DNA of 64,000 bases from Syncephalis fuscata (taxonomy: Eukaryota > Zoopagomycota > Zoopagomycetes > Zoopagales > Piptocephalidaceae), in NCBI GenBank assembly GCA_025786725.1, contig JAHLTZ010000001.1, positions 744,001-808,000 on the forward strand, in the 5' to 3' direction. Position numbers and translations under genes: made by a program. The notes beneath the pieces are model-generated. The model did not search any database. It saw only the letters and a list, made by a program, of their open reading frames with translations, and was not told the origin of the DNA. Every line of letters begins with the position of its first letter. Positions within the stretch are counted from its first letter, which is position 1. Positions 39,545-51,884 of the stretch are shown here, one piece after another.

Positions 39545-40255
39545 GGTTTCTGGAAAGAAGAGTAGTCAATAATAAAGAGGAGAAATAGAAAGCAAATAGC
39601 AAAGGAAATGAACAGAGTTAGACCGTAGTAGGTTGATGAAGAAGAGAACGAGGGAAACGATAGTCGGACGGGGATGAGGTGTACGAGGAAAGGAAAGTAA
39701 CGAGCAAGTAGAGTATAAGTATTATGAACGAATAGACCAAGGAAGGCAGGCGAGGTGAGTGAGTGAGTGTGTGCAAGAACGCGTGAATGATTGTGTGAGT
39801 GAGTGTGGGTGTGAATATTTGCGTGTGGTTTCTATAGATAGTTGCCATTTTCATCCTTATTGATAGGTTGGCCAGGATAGCAGACACACAGACATCGACA
39901 CGCTTTATCCACGCGTCTATCCACATGGTTGAACTGGCCTGTTCTGGTATAGAGTGCCGTTGCTATCACTTTGCACTTTATCGCTGCATATAGCGATGAG
40001 ACCCACGTTTTGTTCAAGGCAGTATAGCGATTTGGTAAATATATCTATAGGATATCATTAGTACTATAATCTACTTTAACTAATCAATACTATTGGTATT
40101 TAACTCTGTAATAGTAGTCAAATACATAAACACTATTAAAATAAACCTATACTCGATACAACATCACACTACACTACATCATCTATTAATGGTGGCGGTA
40201 AATTGATAAATCTTATTTAAATGAATTATCGTGTATTTAACAGCTATGGCAGCTA
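39545..40255. other. 5' leader/promoter of NDR kinase, low complexity
   Basis: Purine-rich GA stretches (39560-39700), then GT-rich microsatellite-like sequence (39750-39830). The antisense ORFs here are low-complexity artefacts. No gene. Confidence 0.45.
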
Positions 40256-43200
40256 TTACAAGTCCCAACCTTCGACGTGGAATGCTTTTACATAGCCGAG
40301 GTATCGAGCAACTAGACGCTGTATCGGTAGGGATAGATTCATCGATACAAGCATGTTCTTTACTTTCGACATGCCATGAGTGCGTACTAGTCGGTTAAGG
40401 GCATGCGTAATAGGCATTGGATAGGAAACCTCGTTGTACTGGCTATCGTGGTAGATGGCCAGCTGCACTATTACTTCTAATGCTTTAAGGGCATCGCCTG
40501 TATCAATATACAGCTCAAGTAGACGGGTCCACGCTTGGAGGGAGAATTTATTGCGTAGACAGCGAACGTACGCTTCACGTGCCGCATCCTAAAAGAACAA
40601 TCAATCAATAAACTATAGTATATATATACATATACATATATAGATATGGTCTATTTAGTCTACCTTATGATGAAGTCTCAATGCCAAATCTCCTAATGCT
40701 TCCCAATCAGCGGCTGAACGTAAATAGGGAACATTCTCTTCTTTATGGCGGGCCATTTCCATTTGCCAGGCGGCATAAGCACGTAGATCCTAGACCAACA
40801 CAATATTAGTCACTAAATATATAGATATTTATGGTATTTACCTCATACAACACCATAAACAAATTATCAAGCCAACTGATATATTGGAATTCATTAATAT
40901 ATATATATAACTATAACCGATAGACAACTATTTATTACTTACCGTTCACAAAGACGCTTGCTACTTAATGGACCACCTGCTTGATTAACCGTCTTTAATT
41001 GATCTGCCACATCGATCTAATAAATATAAACACCAATATAAATAACACGTCCTATAATGGATATCTTTATTAATAACCAACCTTATTCGACTTTTCCTTG
41101 GTATTTCCATCATTATCCTCTTCGTCCAATGGTCCTTCTGCGGCTCCTTTTGGTCGTTTAATCAAAGACTCGGTCGATCGGCTTGTTTCTAATAATAGTA
41201 ATAAGTATACATATAAATTGCACAGTATTTACATTTCCACTATTTACCTATTGATTTACCAGTGGTTACAACATTCTCTAAAGTAATAGCTAGATGAGCA
41301 TGGTTGTTGTTATTATTATTAATAAGCTGCTTACTATTGTCATGTTCACCATCATTCCTAGTTGTCTCTTTAGTATCTTGTTCAGTATCTGTATTTTCTG
41401 GTGTAAGATCGATATCTTGTGATACTTGTAAAGTAGCCACAGGTGTCGATAATTGTTCATTGGCCGTTTCTGGTGATGTTGCGGCTGATTCAAGCGGCAC
41501 CTCTTCCATATCTTCATTACTACTTTTATTGTCGTCATTCAAAGTTGTCGTCGTTTTCGTTTCTACTTTCTCTGTGTCTTCTTTTACTGGTTCTTCAGTC
41601 TTTGTAGTTATTCCTGCCCCGTTATCTGTTACTGTATCTTTTCCCTTTTCTGGTGCATTATCCGATGCAGCCATCATAACAGTAACATCTCCACGCTCTT
41701 CATGTTTAATCATGCGATATTCGTCTTCCATAACAAATACCGATGAGCGTGAATGGAGTAATTCCTCCCATCCAATCTTAAATGCTAGTTGTGTCAACAT
41801 GCCGTAAGCACGAGCAAATGTACCACGAAGCATAGATGCTGGTAAGCGTTGTGATGGTTCTTGCTATATCCATATAATGTATAAATATATTTAATTAACC
41901 ATGTCCATATATATATATATATGTATTATTTAATACTTACTGTAGCAAGTGGTTCCATATCATCGTCATTTCCTTCAGTCAATGCATCAGGCTTTGTAAT
42001 CGCATGCGCACGTGCAGGTGTTGGTGCACGAGGCAGATCACGATCTGTAAAAGTAAACATTGGACAGCTATTCATGGTTAAAAGTGCCTATATAATATTT
42101 ATTATTAATCCATGTATATTATAATATGTATTAAACTAACCGCTTTAAAATTGCCCAAATCCGTGTAGATTTCCGTCAATTTGGCCCATGTAACAAATTC
42201 TGATGGAGCACAATTAACTGCTCGTTTAGCCAATTGACACGCCAATTCATATTTGCCCTTAATATTATATTCAATATTAATTAGTTGTTACTTAATGTAC
42301 TGTATTATTTACCTTTGTTCTTAAAAAGTCCACTTGAATATGTAATAGTGAATAACTTGATGGTTTCTTTAATAGAGCATCATGAAGTACTTGAACACCT
42401 CGAATCTCCTCATCTATAATACAGCCATAATAGTAATTGGCATTAATATGTTTCTTGTTATGCTATTATCTCTTCTACTTACCCATACCAATGTATGCCT
42501 CTGCCAATAATGAACCAGCCTCTGGATCCTTGTTAAATAGTAATCAAGCATGATTATGGTTAAGAATTAATACATAAACAACTCCATAATAGATTTGTAT
42601 ATTTATAAAGGATATGTTGTTCAAATGCCTTGACTGCTACATGATATCGGCCACTTTGACTGAAATACTTCATTAATCCACTGGTCAAATGATTTCGACT
42701 ATTAGTGGCAATTTGTATTTCTGCCTCTGTTCCTAATTGCCATCCTATCTCATATAGCGTTAATATTACATTCACGTCTATTCTGACGATAACTACCTTT
42801 ATGATACAATTGCGCTGTTACATCTAGAAATCGCTGTTCTGAATCCATAGTAGGAATGGGATCAAATCGACGGAAACCCGATAATCGATATTGATAATCA
42901 TCCGAGTAGAGGATGGCTCGTAACAAGGCCGACATATAAGTCTCTGACCATAATTCTGGTGTTGTTTCTTGACTATATACCAATAGTAATGATTAGTCTA
43001 GCTCTTTATATTTATTATGGTTATTGTTGTTGTTCTACTTACCGGCGACCATATGAATCAATCATAAAACATTCTACACTGCCGGGAATCTTTACAATAA
43101 CGCGCATATCAACACGTGAAAATGCATTGTAACAACTATTGAACAAATAAATACAAAGTGTTACTGGACGGCTATTAGAAGGACTAGCGCCACTATAATG

Positions 43201-43713
43201 ATATCTACCAGTAAACAGCTGAAGTAATACGCCATTGAGAATTAGATTTGCCAAACCAGCCTTGTTGTTCATTCTATATAGAATAAACGTTACTTAATAT
43301 CTATATCCATTCATTATTACATAGTCACTACTTACCTGTGAATAAGTAAGCGTATTGATATAGGCAGCTAGACTGGCCATAGTAGAGGCATCCACGCCTG
43401 ATACATGATGATAAGAGCCAAGTGAGATCTATACAACATTTATTATATTATATATAACGAGTTCAATCCATTAAAGTACACCATTTCTACCTACTTCTTG
43501 ACCTTCTTTGCCCTGTTTCTTAGTTAGATGGCATAGGTCAGGTGGGCCCAATTCACGGAAACTGCCTATTAATATCAATAGATTCATTGTTTAGCATTGA
43601 ATATTGGTTGGTTATTACGCGCCATACTTACCAATGGCATCTGTACGCGCAATAACCGATTCTCCTAACACCGATTCAAAGAATTCGGGAACATCTTTAA
43701 GGGCGTCCGACAT
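40256..43713 (-). CDS. ChAPs-family exomer cargo adaptor (BCH1/BUD7/CHS6-like), frame broken
   Basis: More than ten exons give about 830 aa. Family blocks appear in order: FRELGPPDLCHLTKKQGKEG, ISLGSYHHVSGVDASTMASL, CYNAFSRVDMRVIVKIPGS, ELWSETYMSALLRAILYSDD, EQRFLDVTAQLYHKGSYRQN, TLYEIGWQLGTEAEIQIA, PEAGSLLAEAYIGMDEEIRG, YSLLHIQVDFLRTKGKYELA, MLRGTFARAYGMLTQLAFKI with VFVMEDEYRM, and a C-terminal TPR region. ChAPs join Chs5 in exomer, the trans-Golgi adaptor that exports chitin synthase and other cargo. An unusually long acidic Asp/Glu/Thr-rich insertion (41290-41700) separates the last two blocks. Frame is lost at ~42776 (one extra or two missing bases) and the donor near 42601 lacks GT by one base. 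Confidence 0.88.
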
Positions 43714-44477
43714 GGTGTCGAACTAAGAGTCAAAAATGTCTATAGACAGTAGGAATATGGTTTGCTATTAGTATAGACGCGATATATAATAAAAACTAGA
43801 CAACTACACGGTATAATGTTAGATGAATAAAGACAGACAACAAGATGTTATGTTGACTAGTTGATACAGTCAAGTAGCTTTTAACGCTACATAAACAAAG
43901 TGGTTATGGGTTACAGCTATACATATAGAACAATAGATGCCATGTAGCAATAAATACTAAACACTCTAGTTCTACTGCCAAGTACTGCTTATTAGACTAC
44001 TATTTAAGCAGGCCATCTAATGACGACTAATATAATACTATAGAGCCAACTATTCTCGACTATACTCGTTTATCTATATAATGAACCACTTACACTTAAT
44101 AAATAGACTAGTATTTAGGTATTGTCACAGTATATACCATATACACGTATCAGTCACTAGTAACTACAGAATAAGTAGTAAAGGGAGTGTTAAACAACAC
44201 AACCTAAACAGCAAGAACTAAGGGCGAGTGTGATGATAGAGAGTGAGTGAGAAATGGGAATATTATTTGAATGGGCGAATAGAAATGAATTAATTCATCA
44301 TAATGTGTGTTTGTGTTGACGTCGATGATTTGATATTAACATTCATTTATTTTCTATTAATAGATTTATAGAAATGCATTTTATTTCATTTTAATACAAT
44401 AATATTAATAACGATAGTAATCATGTGGGGATGTAAAGTGATTTATGGTCATTATAAATAAACAATGCTTATATTAA
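43714..44477. other. Intergenic region
   Basis: AT-rich with short direct-repeat-like blocks. No gene. It holds the promoter of the ChAPs gene and the 3' flank of the OSGIN-like gene. Confidence 0.45.
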
Positions 44478-46948
44478 TTAATACATATCTTCCATTAGAC
44501 TTAATAATACACCTAGTGGAGCACCTAGACCGAATCGAACAGTGGTATCACCGGTAATGGCACCGACAGCATAGAAGCCTAAATGCTTTGTTTTTCCTTG
44601 TTCGTCAACTACCCGACTTGTCCATGGATCAATGAGTAATGGACTGCCATATTCAACGACTACAGAAGGTGTCGTATTCATTAATTGATACTTTTTGCTA
44701 TTGCTATTGCTACTACTGTTGTTGTTACGGTTATTATTTAATGTGGGTGGGGTCGTTGAAGATGGCATTAATAAACAATGGGTTGATAGTCGACCACGTA
44801 AGAATTGTGGCCGTGTATGTCGACCAATAACAATAATGGCCCCCGCTACTGATCGTGTTACAATCTGTCCGTCGGAAAGACGTAAATCGACCCGGTAAAC
44901 CGGTTGGGGTGTATACTGACGACGGAATCGTATAACCTGAGCATCTGGCACTCCTTCATACCATGTTTCTGAATGAGCGGTGGTATTGCTGGTAAAAGTA
45001 TTACTTGCACGTTGTGCTCGTAACATACGTCGACGGGTGGCATGATATTCGGGATAGGTGTCAGAAGTAAATCCTGATGCAAGTGGTGGTGCAGCATGTA
45101 ATCGTTTTCTCGATCGATAAGCACTGTCGGATAGAAATACATGCAGTGCACGTTGTTTACGACCTCGTAAGCGATTTAAAGCATCAGCTGCAGATAATCC
45201 CGATCCAACTACTAGATACGGTAGAAATAGCTGTTCTTTTTGTTCTCCTTTCTGTGTCGTGGTCGTTGCATGATCGTAATGACTTGGATAACAAAATGAT
45301 GATGGCATGGACATTGCATATTGTGATTGAGATGATGTCGGTAATACATTCATCGGTGTCTTCTTTAATACCATTTGGGAATGTGTATCGAATGGTTCAC
45401 GGAATAGTAGCGTATTAATAAATGGATGATGTTGTATCCAATCGGCCGATTCTCCTGGTACACCTAATCGTTTAGGTTCATCGAACATGCCACAAGCAAT
45501 AACTATAGATTGAGCATGTATTTCAAAGGGTATTGTTTTATGTTCATGTCTATTATAGAATGATGTTGAAGTAGTAGTGGTAGAAGTAGTGGTAGAAGTA
45601 GTAGTGGCTGATAGTTCACGTAATCCACAAATACGATAACGCAATTCATTAGTAGATGCACTATATAAACGTGTTGATGTATCTTCAAGCCAATGTACTT
45701 CAGTAATCGTTGATTGGCTATAAATAGATGATGCAATATTGGTATGATCAATATATGCCTTATAATAATGAGCAATATCTGAACGCGTAGGTCGCATCAT
45801 ATCAATCTGTTCACTATCATACTGCGTCTTATCGGTATATTTATCAGATCGATATTGTAGCCACCAATCACGAAAGGTATATCCAGGTAATGCCAGTTGA
45901 TTGGCCACACTATGATAAATGCATCATTTGTAAATATAATTAGTTATAGTGTGTGACCGTGATGATCCATTAGGATACTGTATCTAAATACTATTCTTAA
46001 ATTAAACATACCTTAATGCTTGTTGTTCATCTTGAGCCATATGTGACCACAATCCACCGGGATCAGTACGGCCTACCACACAATGGGAGATGGGCCGAGC
46101 CACACGTTTCCATGTTAACAGTGAGGCATGCTCTTCTCCTGCATCGGCACCGGGTCGTTCAAGAGCATCAAGCAATAAAGCAAGTGGATTTCTTGAACGC
46201 GCACCTAATGGTGAATCAAGCAACGGCAGAGCAATTTGTCGTAATAATTGCTATACATATCATCAGTCATTGGTGGGTGGCTATTATACATTATAGGACG
46301 CCAATTACCTGATCTGTTAATGGCACACCAATAAATGATGCTAGTGGTGTGGATAACCAACGCGGTAACACTGCATATGCTCGAGTTAGATCACGTGATT
46401 CCAATATGGGTCGATAACCAGAAAGTAAAAAAGAAGTAAATAAGGCAGATGGACCAGTGCCTATTTATATAAATTATATAAAATTGTAAAATGTCTCTAT
46501 TAGTTATTATTATGGTAATTAATCCATTCTATTCCATACCAATAACGAGTACATCTATTTCGGTAGGTAGACCGGCATTTATTGATACGACATCATTCAT
46601 ATCCATATTGATATCCATATTGATATTGCTAGTGTCGGTTATATCGTTATCGAACAAAGGTGTAGGTGGCGATAAAGACGTGTCAGTTATAGTAGCATAA
46701 TAATGACTATCGTCGTTATTGTCAACACTACTATTACTGCTACTATCCGTATTCGTATTAGCAGGACTATTCACGTCATGGTTATTGTTACTGCTAAATG
46801 AATGACCATATTCATAATAACAATGACGCGAATAGTTATTTGTTACAAGGTTAGACTGCATAGCGTCGTGATTCATGGAGGGCGATAGAGTAGACTGCGT
46901 CGTTTCATAACGATAGTCAAGACACGTACACGCTGGAATCATAACCAA
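44478..46948 (-). CDS. OSGIN-like FAD-dependent oxidoreductase
   Basis: Four exons give about 745 aa. A Ser/Asn-rich, disordered N-terminus (to ~130) leads to an FAD-binding Rossmann start EIDVLVIGTGPSALFTSFLL (GxGPxA), then ARSRNPLALLLDALERPGAD, HCVVGRTDPGGLWSHM, GYTFRDWWLQYRS and a second dinucleotide site LPYLVVGSGLSAADALNRLR. The C-terminal half contains VPDAQVIRFRRQYTPQPVYR and GAITGDTTVRFGLGAPLGVL. The GPPGG-like and DWW motifs match the OSGIN (oxidative stress-induced growth inhibitor) branch of flavin monooxygenase-like proteins. Substrates are not well defined in the family. Poly-Thr and poly-Asn/Ser runs (SATTTSTTTSTTTTS) interrupt the fold, probably as loop insertions. Confidence 0.8.
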
Positions 46949-47327
46949 GCAACTGACTAATAACCAATAACGAAACTGAGATAAAAGAGAAATAAAAAGA
47001 AGAGTAAGGGTCGGTCGGTCGGTCGGTCGGATGTAGAGCGAGAGAAACTTATCGGTGTTGTTTTGTCTTATACTTCTTTTTCTCTCTTTCTTGTGTGTGT
47101 GTGCGTGTGATGAGTGGATTTGTCAGCGACAAGTTTTAGAAAAATGATTTGCTGATGGACATAGTTCCATTTACACATGGCCATGTCGGATCAATAGAAT
47201 CCATTCACTTGGCACCTATTTAAGACTGCCATTGATGTCTTTATTCCTAAGTATACTGCTAGATAAGCATGCATGGATATCGGATGGTCTAACTACCGAT
47301 AGATAATAAGAAATAAAAAGGAGATGT
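46949..47327. other. Intergenic, with CGGT and GT microsatellites
   Basis: Contains (GGTC)4-type repeats at about 47010-47030 and a GT run at 47093-47105. No gene. It separates the 5' end of the OSGIN-like gene from the 3' end of TFC4. Confidence 0.5.
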
Positions 47328-50300
47328 CTATATAGTACAGTAACGATAAAGGAGATGTTGTGCCAGACCTGGTGATCCTGTAGACATGTAGATAAGCGAT
47401 AGATTGTAGGCTGCATCACGTTGTAAATCATTTATAGGATTGGTTATCTATCAGGGAATACAAGTCAGTTCGGTATACTAATATAGTAGTTGGTAGTAAT
47501 GTCACTTACAGATAAAGAAAGTCGAATGGCACGTTCGTATTGGGGAATAGCGAGAAAATTTAATCCTATAGTCAGGTGTTATTAAAAGACCGTCAAATAG
47601 AATAAATGAACATTACCAATATGTTGAAATGCTCTACCAAGATTATAGGCTGTTTCTTGAGTGTGACCTCGTAATTGAGCATAGTTAGCAAAGAAAGCAA
47701 ATCCCTAATCAATAGATATATGAATAAATGGATGCTAATAGATACATACTTACTCGTAGAATATGGGCATGTCTATTTTCGGTCTTTCTTTGCATTGCTC
47801 TATGAAGATGAGAAATACCCAATTGTAGAGATACAATGGGATCAAAGGGCGATAAACGATAAGCACGGGTAAAATACGCTATATAATAGTGCAATAGTGT
47901 AATTGTAATAATAAATAGTCGTTGTTAACTATTAATAACTATAATGGATCATAATAAATAATATGAATATTTACCAATGGCTAATCGATAGCTTTTTCCC
48001 ACCATGGACATACTTGCATTTAACATGAATAGTTCTGGTTTTAATAAGGCTAATAAATCTGTACTGTCTGTATTAGTAGTAGATGTTGACAATTGAAATG
48101 CTTGTGCTTCCATAGCAAGTATAAATCGACGAACATATTTCTGAGCATTACTAGACCCGTAAGCAATGATTGGATCAATGTATCTATTCATTTAATGTTG
48201 ATTAATATTTATATTCATTTATATATATATATATCATTCATTTTACCGTGGCGCAATAGCATTATAAAATAATAATGATTCATGAGTAACACCTATGTGT
48301 CGACATAGATTACGAGCATTATGCATTGCTTCTTCAACTTCACCTTGTCGTAGATTAATGACTAGTTATAATAGTTGTATAATAGTTGTATATTAATTAT
48401 ATCCATCTATTAATCTGTTAATAATTACCAATTTCCACTAATTTACTAGTAACACGCCATGAATCTTGGATAACAAATACGGATGTTTGTTGTATACGTC
48501 TTAATACTTGATGGGCATGATCCCATTTACCACGATGACTCAATACCAATAAATACTATAAGATTTTTAAGTATAAATATTAATATTTAATAAACCATTT
48601 ACCTTCATTAGGAAATCTAACCAATCATCGGTTGATTTTCCTAATACCACATTACTGTGATGCATTACTTTATTATTTACAATATTTGGACGAAATCGTT
48701 TTTCTGTATCATTGTCCGTCTAATAATAATAATAACAATAACAACATATATATATATATATATATGATTAATATTAGTTTTAATGTAATAATTTATTATT
48801 ACCTCTCCTCGTGGATATAATATGGGTGCATTAGTAAATATCTCTATAATGCTTGTAAATCTCTAGATATTGATCCTATAACATACAATAAATAGGTTAT
48901 TATATAATAGCTATATCTATTACCGTTTCAGTGTGTATTATTTGATTGACTAAGTAATGCTAGCATATGGAAATGATTAGCAGTAATGCCTTCTTGTTCT
49001 CGTTGATGGGCCAATGCTTTCTCTTGACGGCGGAGTGCTTTTAACTGATTTGTTTGTCGTCTTTCTGGTGTAAATATATTGATACTGCTCACTCCTTGTA
49101 CCGCTTTATTCTTCTTTCCTTTTCGTTTTGGCTTCTTTATTAGAGATAGATGTCATTCTCGCTTTCATCTTCATCTTCTTGGTTATCTGATTCAGTCTCT
49201 GGTGCTGTATATCGATAATTAGGATCATCGATGCCTGATGAATCCCCGCCTTCTTCAGCACTCGTTCTAGTAGTTGCTGGCTGTTTTCTCTACGTCTTAA
49301 TGAACGTTCTCCATAGCGCACGTATTGGCTATTAGTATAGCCATACAATCATATAACCATATAATTAGTATTAGATAGATTGATGTTTAATTAAATCTAC
49401 CTTGGCTTAAATAAAGTACAGCCAATTCTTGTTCTCCTAATGATTCATATAACTTGGCCAATTCTTCTCTTACTTGTCTATTCTTGGGCATAGCATTAGC
49501 AACTATGGTCATTATGGCCATTATTATCATTATAGCATGGTTAGTATAAAGCATTACAATTATGTATATAAATAAATAAGTATATAAACATATAAATATA
49601 ATATTAATACCTTCTACAAGTACTTCTGCAGCTGCATCTGAATTATCAAGTAATCGATAACATCGACTTAGATGGATGCGACATTGTAAATCTGTCTAAT
49701 CATCTTATTATTAGACCATATCTTTATATATATATTATATTCATTCTACCTTTACTTCATGAGCAATAATAGAATATACTTCAATGGCTTCATGAATTAA
49801 TTCACCCTCCATGTAAGCTTCTGCCATTTGATGGTAGAGTTCTTGATGTGCTACAATAGGTAGTCCATTTAATCGTGCAAAATGCATCTATTGATCATCA
49901 TATATAATGTATCAATACATATTAATATAATATGTCTATTATAGAGTATCTACCTTAGCTTGAGCAATCTCTCCAATAGCTAGACGACAAACACCAAGTT
50001 TAACTCGAAGATCAATAGGCAGAGGATGTTCATCATATTCAACATCATCAATGCGTGTCTCCCATACTATTTGTGTGCCACGTAACTGTAAACGACGGAC
50101 ACTACGTTTAATGACTAATAGCGCACGTTCATAATCGCCTATTTCCATATACAGTTCAGCTAGAAAGTTTGTTTGTTCCCATCTAAATAGTGGTGGATCA
50201 ACGGGTCCTTCTATCGGTAATGTTTCCTCCATAAGTCGTTCATATAATAAAATGGCATCATGACTACGTCCACGTTCTACGTAAAAGCGTAGTAAATGAT

Positions 50301-51656
50301 GAATTGCTACTTCATCTTCTGGTTGTAGTTTTAAAATAGTTTCATAGCCTTCAATAGCCTATAATAAGTATTGTAAACATCAATATATACATATACATAT
50401 ATAATAGTTACCCGTTGTATTCTACCTGCTTCCATATAGACTTCACAACGTGCATGTAAAAGACCAATATCCTTTGGTTGGAGTGATAGTGCTCGCGTGT
50501 AACAATGGACAGCATGCATAGGATTATTACGCTTTCTACTCATATACACATGCATATTCATATTCATGGGTTAATATATACCATTTATACTATAACTGTA
50601 ATTTACCGTAACTGTTCTGCTACCCAGCACCATAAATCAGGATCACGGGCATTTTGTGCAGCACAGAATCGTAAAACAAATGCTCGTTCCTCTTCACCTT
50701 GGTTTTCTTTAATAAGTGCCAGTAATAACCAGGCATGTTCTACTTGAGGGGCCAGTCTAATAGCTTCATTCAAATAAGGAATGGCGTCTGTTTCACGATC
50801 TCCAACATATAAACTATTTGCCTGTTGCAATAGATTCTTTACTTGGAGTGGAATGGCCGTGGTGGTTTGTCGTGTACCTGGTTGACGCTACATTATAATT
50901 TTATATTTATATTAATAAAACATTAGTATATAATATATAATATATAATAACTTACGGCTTGTCGAAGTCGTGCCGTCCAATACCACTGGCCTGACGTAGA
51001 TTATTATGAAATTCGGCCATATCTGCTTTAAAATCCTGTTGCATTTCTGTCTGAATTGTTTGCCTAATGGACCACCCTCTTGTTGCATTTCCATAGCTGC
51101 TTTTTGAGCATCTTGCATGTATTTTCTATTAATCATATATTAATATAATATATTATAATATAATATAATTTAATTTAATTTAGTTACATCTCGTTTTAAC
51201 TTACGCAAATTCTTGTTCTTCAGGCATTTCTGTGTCTTCATTTTCATTTAAATTATGTCTCTTTGTCTTTACTGTCGCTTTACCCGCTGTTGCTGTTGCT
51301 GTAGATTCTTCATCCGTACCTGATCCTGATTCTTCGCCACCATAATCTAGTTCATCCATATCTGCTGCCAATAATTCTTCATAGTCTGTCTGGTCATATT
51401 GTCCAAAGTCGGTCATATAATCATTTACAGTGGCCGTTGTAGCTATATCTGCATAATTGTGTGGTGCTAGTTCAGATGCTGTCCACTCGGTATCGCCACC
51501 GACCACACCGGGTGGCTGTGCGTAACTATCATGCATCGACACGTCTTCATAGCCATTTTGATTGACTGGACCTAGATCTAAACCCAACGGTAAAGACGAG
51601 TCATCGCCGGCCAATAGACGAAGAAAGTACCCGTCTGATGCTGATTCCTCATTCAT
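47328..51656 (-). CDS. TFC4: TFIIIC subunit with TPRs (TFC4/Sfc4/GTF3C3), frame broken
   Basis: A large gene of about 20 exons and roughly 1000 aa. The acidic N-terminus (MNEESASDGYFLRLLAGDD, then poly-acid) is followed by 11 or more TPR helices: LLQQANSLYVGDRETDAIPY, WLLLALIKENQGEEERAFVL, NNPMHAVHCYTRALSLQPKD, YMEIGDYERALLVIKRSVRR, AEAYMEGELIHEAIEVYSII, AKLYESLGEQELAVLYLSQ, and near the end FTRAYRLSPFDPIVSLQLGI with SHLHRAMQRKTENRH. The C-terminal signature RDAAYNLSLIYMSTGSPGLA is diagnostic. The subunit recruits TFIIIB (Brf1/Bdp1) upstream of tRNA genes. Frame losses occur near 51059-51061 (short T run) and in the charged linker at about 49135-49330. Confidence 0.85.
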
Positions 51657-51884
51657 TAGAATAATAATACTAATAATAGCAATAACAATAGTAAAATACT
51701 ATGTTGTATTACTAGAATGAAGCGTGTTATAAGCTAACAATAGTGAGCAAATAATGACGCAGTCTTTTTTTTGAACCAAGAATTATAATTTTTTTTATAT
51801 TTTGGAATTTGTGTGTGGCCTTTTCTTTGTTCCTTCTCCGCATATTTGCATCTTGAATCACTTCAACAGCACGACGACTTCATA

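Noticed and set aside
39618-40017. Minus-strand ORFs upstream of the NDR kinase
   Set aside because: They translate GT/GA microsatellite-like leader DNA and have no domain or splice logic.
41304-41807. 167-aa plus-strand frame, Ser/Val-rich
   Set aside because: It is the antisense shadow of the acidic insertion in the ChAPs gene.
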